Assembly (NCBI GenBank): GCA_028292835.1
Contig: JAQGLP010000167.1
Coordinates: 1-6,741 of the forward strand
From: Variovorax sp.
Lineage (GTDB): Bacteria > Pseudomonadota > Gammaproteobacteria > Burkholderiales > Burkholderiaceae_C
DNA: 6,741 nt
Direction of reading: 5' to 3'
Shown here one piece after another: positions 1 through 6,713 of this stretch. The notes under the pieces are model-generated. The model was not told where the DNA came from, made no database searches, and saw only the letters and a list, made by a program, of their open reading frames with translations. Made by a program: the position numbers and the translations under genes. Positions within the stretch are counted from its first letter, which is position 1; the number at the start of each line of letters is the position of its first letter.

Positions 1-505
1 CCAGGCCGCGCGAGATCGACAGGCCGGCCGTCTTGGTGAAGCCGTAATGGATCATGTCGGCGGGAATGTTCAGCGCCGACTCCGACGAGATGAAGATCAC
101 CCGGCCCCAGCCGCGCTCCACCATCCCCGGCAGCCAGGCGCGCGCGAGCCGCACGCCGGACATCACGTTCACCTCGAAGAAGCGCGTCCATTCGCTGTCC
201 GGCAGCTCGAAGAAGTCCTGCGGGCCGTAGATGCCGACGTTGTTGACCAGGATGTCGGGCGAGGGCGCCGCGGCCACCAGCGCCGCGCAGCCCTCGGCCG
301 AGCCGGCATCCGCCGCAGCGCCGCGCAGGCGGGCCTGCGGGACCTCGAGCCTGAGCCGGGCGAGGGCGCGTTCGACGGCCTCGGGTGTGCGGCCGTTGAC
401 GACCACCTCGGCGCCGGCCTGCGCCAGCCCTTTCGCGATGGCGTAGCCGATGCCGGCCGTGGACCCGGTAACGACGGCGGTCTTGCCGGAGAGATCGATG
501 TTCAT
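1..505 (-). CDS. Short-chain dehydrogenase/reductase (SDR), partial at the left edge
   Basis: NAD(P)-dependent oxidoreductase of the classical SDR family, probably cytosolic; the substrate cannot be read from sequence. The 168 visible residues carry the Rossmann nucleotide-binding glycine motif TGSTAGIG (residues 13-20), the NNVG structural motif (88-91, a variant of NNAG), the active-site Asn in EVNV (Asn113), a catalytic Ser at 140/141, and the YGFTK motif giving Tyr154 and Lys158. Arg39 after the second beta strand (VVVNGRT) would favour NADP(H), which is inference. The ATG at 505-503 is preceded by AGGA (plus-strand 513-516) seven bases upstream, which supports this start. SDRs of this type usually run to about 250-265 residues, so the C-terminal third, with the substrate-specificity loop, lies outside the window. 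It is the last visible gene of the leftward cluster, 52 bases after the hydrolase, and no terminator is seen in that gap. The family call is firm; the function is open. Confidence 0.95.
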   Translation of the reverse strand, partial: MNIDLSGKTAVVTGSTAGIGYAIAKGLAQAGAEVVVNGRTPEAVERALARLRLEVPQARLRGAAADAGSAEGCAALVAAAPSPDILVNNVGIYGPQDFFELPDSEWTRFFEVNVMSGVRLARAWLPGMVERGWGRVIFISSESALNIPADMIHYGFTKTAGLSISRGL

Positions 506-557
506 GGAGATTTCCTGGGTTGAAGAGGGGAGGGCAGAAAAGGAAAGCATGGCCCGC

Positions 558-1844
558 CTAGAGCAGCGCGTCCAGATCGACGGCGTCGGCCAGGGCCCGG
601 TTCCCGCGGTCGCCCGGGTGCAGGTGGTCGCCCGAGTCGAATTCGGCCTTGAAGCGCGCGGGATGCGCGGGGTCCCTGGCCAGGGCGTCGAAGTCGATCA
701 CCGCGTCGAATTCGCCACTGCTGCGGATCCATTGGTTGATTTGCTGGCGCAGCGCGTCCTTGTCCGCGTGGAAGTAGCCCTCCAGCGGAGTGCCCGCCAG
801 CGCGCCCTCGAACGGGGTCAGCGTCGCGCCGACGATCCGCACGCCCCGGCTGCGGGCGCGGGCGATGAGCTGCCGGTAGCCGTCGATCAGCGCTTCGACT
901 GGAGGCCGCTCGCCTTGCGGATCGAAAGCCGTCCCGGGCCAGCTGATGTCGTTGATGCCGAGCAGCACGATCACGGTCTTCACGCGCGGCTGGCTCAGCA
1001 CATCGCGGTCGAAGCGCGCCAGCGCATTGACGCCCATGCGGTCGCCCAGCAGCCGTGCCCCGGAAATGCCGGCGTTGAGGACCGCGACGTTGCGGGGTGC
1101 CAGGCGAGCGGCCAGGAAGTCCGGCCAGCGCGCATCGGCGTCGGGCGTCGCGCCGTTGCCGTCGGTGATCGAGTCGCCCAGCACGACGACCGCGCGTGCC
1201 GAAGCGGCGGCCTCGACCTGGAGGCCGCTCAGGAAGATGCGCGCGCCGGTGGTGCTGTCGGCTTCGATGCGCCGGGCCGCGACCCGGTTGCCCTTGACGA
1301 GGTAGGCGGTCTGGCGACCGTCCCAGTGGAAGGTGGTCGCCTGCGCCTGGCCCGGCAGGAAGACGCTGACCGCGATGCGGGCCAGGGGCGCGACCGCCAA
1401 GTCGACCGGATCGCTCACCAGCGGCGCGCCCGGCAGCACGGTGGCCGAAGTCCTGCCTCCGAAAGTGACGGGCCGGTCGGTTCCTGGAACGGTCGCGGAG
1501 CCTGTGCCGGCCAGCGCGATGCCCGCCGCGCCGATGACCAGCGGCTGCGTCCCGTACGCGTTGGACAGCACGAGGCGCACGCGCCGCCCGCCCAGGCTGA
1601 TGCGCGCGACCTGCCGCAGGGTCTGGTCCCGCAAGGTGGCCGGGATGCCCGTGGGAAAGGCGAAGTCGGACTCCCAGGTCGGTTGCGGGCTGGCGCTCCA
1701 GGTGCCGATCCAGTCGCCGGATTCGACCGCGCCTGCGACGGCGGGCGCCCCCATCGCCGCCGCGGCCAGCGTGGCGCCCCAGAGTCGGCGGCGCCAGGCC
1801 GGGCGGGCGGTGGGGAAGTGGGTTGTAGGGGTTTTGGTCATCAT
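558..1844 (-). CDS. Secreted SGNH/GDSL-type hydrolase (XynE-like esterase)
   Basis: Predicted exported ester hydrolase of 428 residues. The N-terminus has an arginine-rich stretch (RRR at 18-20), a hydrophobic Ala-rich core and an AGA cleavage site near residue 39, so it is probably periplasmic or extracellular. A Tat-type signal is possible but the motif is imperfect. After an N-terminal beta-rich module starting GDWIGTWSASPQ (43-52), the SGNH catalytic domain spans about 216-425. Block I is GDSITDGN with nucleophile Ser225. Block II is NAGISG with oxyanion Gly259. Block III is GIND with Asn298. Block V is DHLHP with Asp406 and His409. All four SGNH residues are present, so it should be active. 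The two-part layout matches XynE-like carbohydrate/ester hydrolases, but the substrate is unknown. It lies 13 bases after the transporter stop. The start is uncertain: ATGs at 1844 and 1841 lack a clear ribosome site. An in-frame ATG at 1871 has GAAGG eight bases upstream, would overlap the transporter end and add nine residues. Confidence 0.92.
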   Translation of the reverse strand: MMTKTPTTHFPTARPAWRRRLWGATLAAAAMGAPAVAGAVESGDWIGTWSASPQPTWESDFAFPTGIPATLRDQTLRQVARISLGGRRVRLVLSNAYGTQPLVIGAAGIALAGTGSATVPGTDRPVTFGGRTSATVLPGAPLVSDPVDLAVAPLARIAVSVFLPGQAQATTFHWDGRQTAYLVKGNRVAARRIEADSTTGARIFLSGLQVEAAASARAVVVLGDSITDGNGATPDADARWPDFLAARLAPRNVAVLNAGISGARLLGDRMGVNALARFDRDVLSQPRVKTVIVLLGINDISWPGTAFDPQGERPPVEALIDGYRQLIARARSRGVRIVGATLTPFEGALAGTPLEGYFHADKDALRQQINQWIRSSGEFDAVIDFDALARDPAHPARFKAEFDSGDHLHPGDRGNRALADAVDLDALL

Positions 1845-1857
1845 GGTGAGTGAGGGT

Positions 1858-3042
1858 TCAGGTGGGTTCATGGAGGAGGCCTTCGGCACCGGGATGCCGC
1901 CGTTCGAGGTGGAGCGCGGTCCCGGCCACGCCCAGCGCGCACAGGGGCAGCAGGGCCGCCACCCAGGCGACGGCTTCCAGGCCGGGGCCCCGCGCGATGA
2001 CCACGCCGCCCAGCCAGGCACCCCCGGCATTGCCCAGGTTGAAGGCGGAGATGTTGAAGCTCGACGCCAGGCTCTGGCCGACGCCCTGCGCACGCGACAG
2101 CACCCACATCTGCAGGGGCGGCACGGTCGCGAACGCCGACGCGCCCAGCAGCCCGACGAAGACGAGGGTCCACGGGCGGCTGTGCAGCGTAAAGGTCATG
2201 AGGCCGAGCACGGCTGCCAGCGCGAGCAGGCTGCCCAGGAGGGTCGCCACCAGGTAGCGGTCCGCCAGCCGGCCGCCCAGCAGGTTGCCCGCGACCAGGC
2301 CGGCGCCGAAGACCAGCAGCACCGGCGATACGGCGGCCTTGTCGAAGCCGGCCACCTGCGTCAGCAGCGGCGCGATGTAGGTGAAGACGGCGAACACGCC
2401 GGCATACCCCAGCACCGTGGTCAGCAGCCCGAGCAGCACCGGGCGGCGTGCCGCGGCCGCCAGGTCGGCGCGCCAGTCGCCGGGCGCCGGCGGCCGCTCG
2501 TCGCGTGGCACGAAACCATGGATGACGGCGAACGCGACGACGCCGATGCCCGCGACCGCCCAGAAGGTGGCGCGCCAGCCGAAGGCCTGGCCCAGCCAGG
2601 TGCCCAACGGCACGCCCAGCACGTTGGCCGCGGTCAGTCCGCTGAACATGAGGGCGATGGCCGAGGCGCGCCGCTCGGGCGCCACCAGACCCGTGGCCAC
2701 CACCGAACCGACACCGAAAAAGGTGCCGTGGGCGAAGGCGGTCAGCACCCGCGCGGCCATCAGGAAGCCGTAGCCCGGTGCCAGGGCGCACGCGGCGTTG
2801 CCCACCGTGAAGACCACCATCAAGCCCAGCAGCACCCGCTTGCGCGGCCAGCGCCCGGTCATCGTGGTCAGCACGGGCGCCCCGGCGACGACGCCCAGCG
2901 CGTAGCCCGAGATCAGCCAGCCGGCCGCCTGCAGGGAGACCCCCAGTTCGGAGCCGACCTCCAGCAGCAGGCCCATGATGACGAACTCGGTCACGCCGAT
3001 GCCGAAAGCACCCACGGTCAGGGCATAAAGCGGAAGAGGCAT
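1858..3042 (-). CDS. MFS efflux transporter, YdhP/AraJ-like (DHA1 family)
   Basis: Inner-membrane major facilitator of 394 residues with about 12 hydrophobic helices in two halves, split by a hydrophilic loop near 177-198. Recalled YdhP/AraJ features are visible: the opening segment GAFGIGVTEFVIMG (11-24), YALGVVAGAP (47-56), FAHGTFFGVGSV (103-114), GVPLGTWLGQAFGWR (143-157), LLTTVLG (206-212), VPPLQM (307-312) and SAFNLGNAGGA (332-342). Members are thought to be proton-driven exporters of sugars or small drugs, but the substrate here is unknown. The motif-A aspartate in the loop between helices 2 and 3 is missing (TTMTGRWPRKR), which is normal for this subfamily; the second half keeps GGRLADRY (256-263). 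The ATG at 3042 has AGGA (3049-3052) six bases upstream. It is the first gene of the leftward cluster and divergent from the LysR gene, the usual arrangement for a LysR-controlled exporter. Confidence 0.94.
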   Translation of the reverse strand: MPLPLYALTVGAFGIGVTEFVIMGLLLEVGSELGVSLQAAGWLISGYALGVVAGAPVLTTMTGRWPRKRVLLGLMVVFTVGNAACALAPGYGFLMAARVLTAFAHGTFFGVGSVVATGLVAPERRASAIALMFSGLTAANVLGVPLGTWLGQAFGWRATFWAVAGIGVVAFAVIHGFVPRDERPPAPGDWRADLAAAARRPVLLGLLTTVLGYAGVFAVFTYIAPLLTQVAGFDKAAVSPVLLVFGAGLVAGNLLGGRLADRYLVATLLGSLLALAAVLGLMTFTLHSRPWTLVFVGLLGASAFATVPPLQMWVLSRAQGVGQSLASSFNISAFNLGNAGGAWLGGVVIARGPGLEAVAWVAALLPLCALGVAGTALHLERRHPGAEGLLHEPT

Positions 3043-3054
3043 GTCGAGTCCTGT

Positions 3055-3090
3055 GAATTCATCGGCTCATAAAGGATGAATGATGAATTC
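3055..3090. repeat. Nested inverted and tandem GATGAAT repeats in the divergent spacer
   Basis: GAATTCATC at 3055-3063 is the exact reverse complement of GATGAATTC at 3082-3090. In addition GATGAAT occurs twice in direct tandem (3075-3081 and 3082-3088). The left arm can therefore pair with either right-hand copy, giving three GATGAAT half-sites in 36 bases. Multiple half-sites are typical of LysR recognition and activation sub-sites; a role here is inferred from position only. Confidence 0.6.
3057..3081. promoter_or_regulatory. Candidate LysR-type operator (perfect 7-bp dyad)
   Basis: ATTCATC at 3057-3063 and GATGAAT at 3075-3081 form a perfect inverted repeat separated by 11 bases. This size and symmetry fit a LysR-family binding site, although the T/A pair is spaced 13 rather than the textbook 11 bases apart. 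It lies between the divergent transporter and LysR genes and covers the putative -10 of the leftward promoter. Binding by the adjacent LysR protein is inference. Confidence 0.5.
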
Positions 3091-3097
3091 CAATCAA
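3068..3097 (-). promoter_or_regulatory. Possible promoter of the leftward transporter operon
   Basis: Reading the minus strand, TTGATT (plus-strand 3092-3097) could be a -35 element and TTTATG (3068-3073) a weak -10, with an 18-base spacer. The -10 matches TATAAT at only three of six positions, as expected if an activator is needed. The element overlaps the GATGAAT half-sites and ends 25 bases before the transporter start codon. Confidence 0.3.
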
Positions 3098-3147
3098 CTT
3101 GAAGGGTAGAGTGTCGCCAGGCAAAACACTTGGGAACTCAACTCAAC

Positions 3148-4053
3148 ATGGCGCGTCTGGAGGTCAATCGATCGGGAGAAATGGAGGTCTTCGTCCGCGT
3201 GGTGGAACTGGGCGGTTTCTCGGCGGCCGCGCGGGCCTGCCGCATGACGCCCTCGGCCGTCAGCAAGCTGGTGGGGCGGCTCGAAGCCCGGCTGGGAGCG
3301 CGGCTGGTCAACCGCTCGACGCGCCAGGTCCAGGTCACGCCGGAAGGCTGCGTGTTCTACGAGCGCAGCGTGAGGGTGCTTGCGGACCTGGAGGAAGCCG
3401 AGCGCGCGGCGGCCGCCGGCGACGCGCCGCGCGGACGGCTCTGCGTGAACGCCAACGTGCCGTTCGGCGAGCATTTCCTGCTGCCGCTGGTGCCCGAGTT
3501 CCTCGAGCGGCACCCGGGCATCACGCTCGACATCGTGCTGACCGACGAGGTCGTCGACCTGCTGGAGAAGCGCGCCGACGTGGCGGTGCGCGCCGGCCCG
3601 CTCAAGAGCTCACGCCTGCTCGCGCGCAAGCTGGGCGAGACGCGCATGCTCATCGTCGGCGCGCCGGCCTACCTGGAGCGCCACGGCACGCCCGCCGGAC
3701 CCGCCGCCCTGGAGCGGCACAACCGGCTGGGGTTCAACTATGCGCGGGCGGTGGAGGGCTGGCCGCTGCTCGACCAGGGCCGGGCCGTCAGCATGCCGGC
3801 GACCGGCAACGTGCAGGTCAGCGACGGGGAGGCGCTGCGGCGTCTGGCGCTGTCGGGCCTGGGTCTGGCACGGCTCGCGGCCTTCCAGGTCCGGGCCGAT
3901 ATCGCGTCCGGCCGGCTGCGCGCAGTGCTCGAGGAGTTCAACCGCGGCGATGTGGAGGAGGTCCATGCCGTCTTCCTAGGGCAGGGCGGCTTCCTGCCTT
4001 CGCGCGTGCGCGCCTTCCTGGATTTCCTGGTCGAGAAGGTGCGGCTCTGCTGA
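3148..4053 (+). CDS. LysR-family transcriptional regulator
   Basis: DNA-binding regulator of 301 residues, the usual LysR length, acting in the cytosol as an oligomer. The N-terminal winged helix-turn-helix covers about 11-68: EMEVFVRVVELGGFSAAARACRM, then the recognition-helix part TPSAVSKLVGRLEARLG, then NRSTR and the wing with LTPEG-like VTPEG (63-67). A linker helix rich in Glu/Ala follows (72-92). The co-inducer-binding periplasmic-binding-protein fold runs from about 95 to 299, including DVAVRAG (144-150) and SDGEALRRLALSGLGLARL (225-243). It resembles the CrgA-like group common in Burkholderiales. The ATG at 3148 gives the usual short lead (MARLEVNRSGEMEVF). An in-frame TTG at 3130 would be longer without support, and ATG 3181 would cut into the first helix. 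The ribosome site is weak (GGGA about 12 bases upstream). It is divergent from the transporter, the likely target; its ligand is unknown. Confidence 0.95.
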   Translation: MARLEVNRSGEMEVFVRVVELGGFSAAARACRMTPSAVSKLVGRLEARLGARLVNRSTRQVQVTPEGCVFYERSVRVLADLEEAERAAAAGDAPRGRLCVNANVPFGEHFLLPLVPEFLERHPGITLDIVLTDEVVDLLEKRADVAVRAGPLKSSRLLARKLGETRMLIVGAPAYLERHGTPAGPAALERHNRLGFNYARAVEGWPLLDQGRAVSMPATGNVQVSDGEALRRLALSGLGLARLAAFQVRADIASGRLRAVLEEFNRGDVEEVHAVFLGQGGFLPSRVRAFLDFLVEKVRLC

Positions 4054-4116
4054 GATGCGCCCTGCACCCGAACACAGCACAATCGCCCGGCATTCCATTT
4101 CACCCGAGAGGATTCG
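4054..4116 (+). promoter_or_regulatory. Spacer before the lipid gene pair, with a possible -10 and a ribosome site
   Basis: This 63-base gap follows the LysR stop. CACAAT at 4078-4083 resembles a -10 element (four of six with TATAAT) and sits 33 bases before the ATG, but no good -35 is seen at the right distance. AGAGGA at 4107-4112 is a clear, slightly close ribosome-binding site for the next gene. No terminator hairpin was found, so read-through from the LysR gene is possible. Confidence 0.3.
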
Positions 4117-6081
4117 ATGAGCTCGCCCGCCGCGCCCGCCGACCGACAGCCGCGTCCCAACCAGTTCGCCCTGCTCGGCCAGCGCCGCTTCGCCCCGTTT
4201 TTCTGGACCCAGTTCGCCGGCGCGGCGAACGACAACGTGTTCAAGTTCGCCTTCACGGTGATGGTGACCTACCAACTCAGCGTCGACTGGCTGCCGCCCG
4301 CCTTGGCCGGGCTGGCGATCGGCGCGCTGTTCATCCTGCCTTTCCTGCTGTTCTCGGCCACCAGCGGCCAGCTGGCCGACAAGTACGACAAGACGACCCT
4401 GATCCGTTTCGTCAAGACGCTGGAGATCGCCATCATGGCGCTGGCGGCCTGGGGGTTCGTCACGGCCCATGTCGTGGCGCTGCTCGGTTGCACCTTCCTG
4501 ATGGGGCTGCACTCGACGCTGTTCGGGCCGGTCAAGTTCGCGCTGCTGCCGCAGGTGCTCGGCGAGCGCGAGCTGACAGGCGGCAACGGCATGGTCGAGA
4601 TGGGCACCTTCGTCGCGATCCTGACGGGCAACGTCGCGGGCGGGCTGCTGGTGGCGATACCGCAGGTCGGGCCGCGCTGGGTGGCCTTTGCGTGCGTGGC
4701 GCTGGCGCTGGCCGGGCGGATGGTGGCGCAGGCGATCCCGAAGGTTCCGGCGACCGATCCCGGCCTGCGGATCAACTGGAACCCGGTGAGCGAGACCTGG
4801 CGCAACCTGAAGCTCGCGCGGGGCAACGCGGTGGTGTTCCGCTCGCTGCTGGGCATCAGCTGGATGTGGTTCTTCGGCGCCGTGTTCCTGAGCCAGTTCC
4901 CGAGCTTCGCCAAGGAGGTGCTGCACGGCGACGAGCAGGTCGCCTCGCTGCTGCTGGTGGTGTTCTCGATCGGCATCGGCGCGGGCTCGCTGCTGTGCGA
5001 GGTGCTGGGCCGGCGCCATGTCGAGATCGGCCTGGTACCGCTGGGCGCCATCGGCATGAGCGTGTTCGCCATCGATCTGTACTTCGCCTCGCGCGGGCTG
5101 CAGGGTCCGGGCGCGGCGGACGGCCCGGGCGGGTTGTTCGCGCTCGGGGCGTTCCTCGGCGTGGCGGCGCACTGGCGCGTGATGGCCGACCTGGCGCTGC
5201 TGTCGCTGTTCGCGGGGCTCTACAGTGTGCCGATGTACGCGCTGATCCAGCTGCGCAGCCAGCCGACGCACCGCGCCCGCATCATCGCGGCCAACAACAT
5301 CCTGAACGCGCTCTTCATGATCGCCAGCGCGGTCATCGCCGGGCTGCTGCTGGGCGCCGGCTTCACCATTCCGCAGGTCTTCCTGTTCACCGGCCTCGCC
5401 AACGCGGCGGTGGCGGGCTACATCTTCCTGCTGGTGCCTGAGTACCTGCTGCGCTTCGTGGCCTGGGGAGTGTCGCGCCTCGTCTACCGCTACCGAGTGA
5501 CGGGCGAGGAGCACATCCCGACGGCCGGCGCCGCCGTGCTGGTGTGCAACCACGTGAGCTTCGTCGACGCGGTGCTGCTGATGGCGGCCAGCCCGCGGCC
5601 GATCCGCTTCCTGATGGACCACCGCATCTTCCGCGTGCCGGTGCTGGGCGGGCTGTTCCGGCTGGCCCAGGCGATTCCGGTCGCGCCGCGCAGGGAGGAT
5701 CCGCAAGCCTACGAAAGCGCCTTCGCGCAGGCGGTGCAGGTGCTGCGCGAGGGCGACCTGCTGGGCATCTTCCCGGAGGGCAGCATCACGCGCGACGGCG
5801 CGCTGCAGCCCTTCAAGGGCGGCGTCATGAAGATCCTGGAGGTCGCGCGCGCCGAGGGCATCGCCGCGCCGGTGATCCCGATGGCGCTCACCAACCTGTG
5901 GGGCTCGTACTTCAGCCGCGTCGAGGTGCGCAACGGCGAGCCGGTGGCCATGGTGCGGCCGTTCCGCCGCGGCCTGTTCAGCCGTGTCGGACTGCGCGTG
6001 GGCAGCGCCGTGGCACCCGCCGAGGTCCAGCCGGAGGCCCTGCGCCTGCGCGTGAGCGGGCTGCTGGAGGGCAACGCATGA
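4117..6081 (+). CDS. Fused LplT-like MFS lysophospholipid transporter and PlsC-type acyltransferase
   Basis: Inner-membrane protein of 654 residues in two parts. Residues about 20-445 form an MFS domain resembling LplT, the lysophospholipid flippase: FFWTQFAGAANDNVFKFAF (28-46), motif A SGQLADKYDK (83-92), HSTLFGPVKFALLPQ (132-146) and helices to VPEYLLRF. Residues about 455-650 form a PlsC/AGPAT acyltransferase: block I NHVSFVD with His479 and Asp484, block II with Arg497 in RPIRFLMD, block III FPEGSIT (552-558, Glu554), and block IV VIPMAL (586-591). The likely job is flipping a lysophospholipid inward and re-acylating it, or acylating lysophosphatidate. In E. coli LplT and Aas are separate, and Aas joins PlsC to an acyl-ACP synthetase; no AMP-binding synthetase domain is present here, so acyl donor supply must come from elsewhere. 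The start has AGAGGA four bases upstream. Its TGA overlaps the next ATG, indicating translational coupling. Domain calls are firm; substrate is inference. Confidence 0.93.
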   Translation: MSSPAAPADRQPRPNQFALLGQRRFAPFFWTQFAGAANDNVFKFAFTVMVTYQLSVDWLPPALAGLAIGALFILPFLLFSATSGQLADKYDKTTLIRFVKTLEIAIMALAAWGFVTAHVVALLGCTFLMGLHSTLFGPVKFALLPQVLGERELTGGNGMVEMGTFVAILTGNVAGGLLVAIPQVGPRWVAFACVALALAGRMVAQAIPKVPATDPGLRINWNPVSETWRNLKLARGNAVVFRSLLGISWMWFFGAVFLSQFPSFAKEVLHGDEQVASLLLVVFSIGIGAGSLLCEVLGRRHVEIGLVPLGAIGMSVFAIDLYFASRGLQGPGAADGPGGLFALGAFLGVAAHWRVMADLALLSLFAGLYSVPMYALIQLRSQPTHRARIIAANNILNALFMIASAVIAGLLLGAGFTIPQVFLFTGLANAAVAGYIFLLVPEYLLRFVAWGVSRLVYRYRVTGEEHIPTAGAAVLVCNHVSFVDAVLLMAASPRPIRFLMDHRIFRVPVLGGLFRLAQAIPVAPRREDPQAYESAFAQAVQVLREGDLLGIFPEGSITRDGALQPFKGGVMKILEVARAEGIAAPVIPMALTNLWGSYFSRVEVRNGEPVAMVRPFRRGLFSRVGLRVGSAVAPAEVQPEALRLRVSGLLEGNA

Positions 6082-6713
6082 GCCCGGTGCGGATGCTGGG
6101 CTGGCATGCCCTGACCTGGCTCGGGGACAGCGGCCTGCTGCTGCCCAGCGCCGTCCTGATCGCGCTGTGGCTCGCGCTGGCAAGCCACACCCGGGAAGCC
6201 GCGTGGCGGTGGGTGCTGCTGTTCGGAGCCGCCAGCGGTGTGGTGCTGGCCTCCAAGCTCGCCTTCATGGGCTGGGGCATCGGCAGCGCGCGCTTCAATT
6301 TCACGGGCTTCAGTGGCCACACCGCGTTCGCTGCCAGCGTGTGGCCGGTAGCGCTGTGGCTGCTCGCGTCGCGCCGGGGCCATCTCGTGCGCGTGACGGC
6401 CGCCCTGATGGGCTGGGCCCTGGCGGGCGTCATCGGTGTCTCGCGGCTGGCGCTCGGCGCACATTCGATCTCGGAGGTGGCGGCCGGCTACCTGCTGGGC
6501 ATGGCGGTGAGCACGGCCTTCCTGGCCTTCCAGTGGCACCGGCCGCGTCCGCAGGTGCGAGTCACGCTGGTGGCGCTGAGCCTGTTGCTGCCGCTGGCCT
6601 TCCTGGCGCCGGGCCAAGCCGCGCCCACGCAGGACGCGCTCGAGCGCATCGCCGTGCGCCTGTCCGGCAGCGAGCGACCCTTCGAGCGCATGGACCTGTA
6701 CCGCAGCCTCTGA
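6078..6713 (+). CDS. PAP2-family membrane phosphatase with variant active-site motifs
   Basis: Small inner-membrane protein of 211 residues with about five to six hydrophobic helices (near 17-37, 45-66, 83-98, 106-121, 134-151, 160-178). It shows the PAP2 signature in altered form. Lys60 begins KLAFMGWGIG, but the RP of the classical KX6RP is absent. The second motif is FSGH (78-81) rather than PSGH. The third is SRLALGAHSISE, keeping Arg123 and the nucleophile-type His129 with Glu133 where Asp is usual. His81, Arg123 and His129 are retained, so catalysis is plausible. Family members dephosphorylate phosphatidate, undecaprenyl pyrophosphate or lipid A, usually at the periplasmic face. The ATG lies inside the stop of the acyltransferase fusion (ATGA overlap), suggesting co-translation and a shared role in phospholipid turnover; phosphatidate is the obvious candidate substrate but this is inference. 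The C-terminal tail (180-211) is hydrophilic. The 28 bases after the stop hold nothing recognisable. Confidence 0.87.
   Translation: MSPVRMLGWHALTWLGDSGLLLPSAVLIALWLALASHTREAAWRWVLLFGAASGVVLASKLAFMGWGIGSARFNFTGFSGHTAFAASVWPVALWLLASRRGHLVRVTAALMGWALAGVIGVSRLALGAHSISEVAAGYLLGMAVSTAFLAFQWHRPRPQVRVTLVALSLLLPLAFLAPGQAAPTQDALERIAVRLSGSERPFERMDLYRSL

Noticed and set aside
506..557. Possible terminator between the hydrolase and the SDR gene
   Set aside because: The 52 bases are purine-rich on the plus strand and I could find no hairpin followed by a T-run, so co-transcription is more likely.
2842..2880. Loss of the motif-A aspartate in the YdhP-like transporter, suggesting inactivation
   Set aside because: As I recall them, AraJ and YdhP also lack the canonical motif A in this loop, so it is a subfamily trait, and the rest of the protein is intact.
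450..3072. Long plus-strand open frames (467 and 579 codons) opposite the hydrolase and transporter
   Set aside because: They are antisense to genes with intact catalytic and membrane motifs and show only shadow-frame composition.
3130..3147. TTG start extending the LysR protein by six residues
   Set aside because: No ribosome site is visible before it, and the lead MARLEVNRSGEMEVF from ATG 3148 already matches the usual LysR N-terminal length.
3099..5441. A long plus-strand open frame (780 codons) spanning the LysR gene and half of the fusion gene
   Set aside because: It is out of frame with both real genes, has the low-complexity Arg/Gly/Ala composition of a GC-rich shadow frame, and carries no recognisable domain.
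5544..6077. A 178-codon upstream extension of the PAP2 frame
   Set aside because: It overlaps the PlsC domain in another frame, is Arg/Gly-rich and not membrane-like. The hydrophobic PAP2 protein begins exactly at the ATGA overlap at 6078.
3976..6183. A very long open frame on the minus strand (735 codons) opposite the fusion gene
   Set aside because: It is Arg/His/Gln/Ala-rich with no domain or motif, as expected for the complement of a GC-rich gene. The plus-strand frame there has clear MFS and PlsC motifs.
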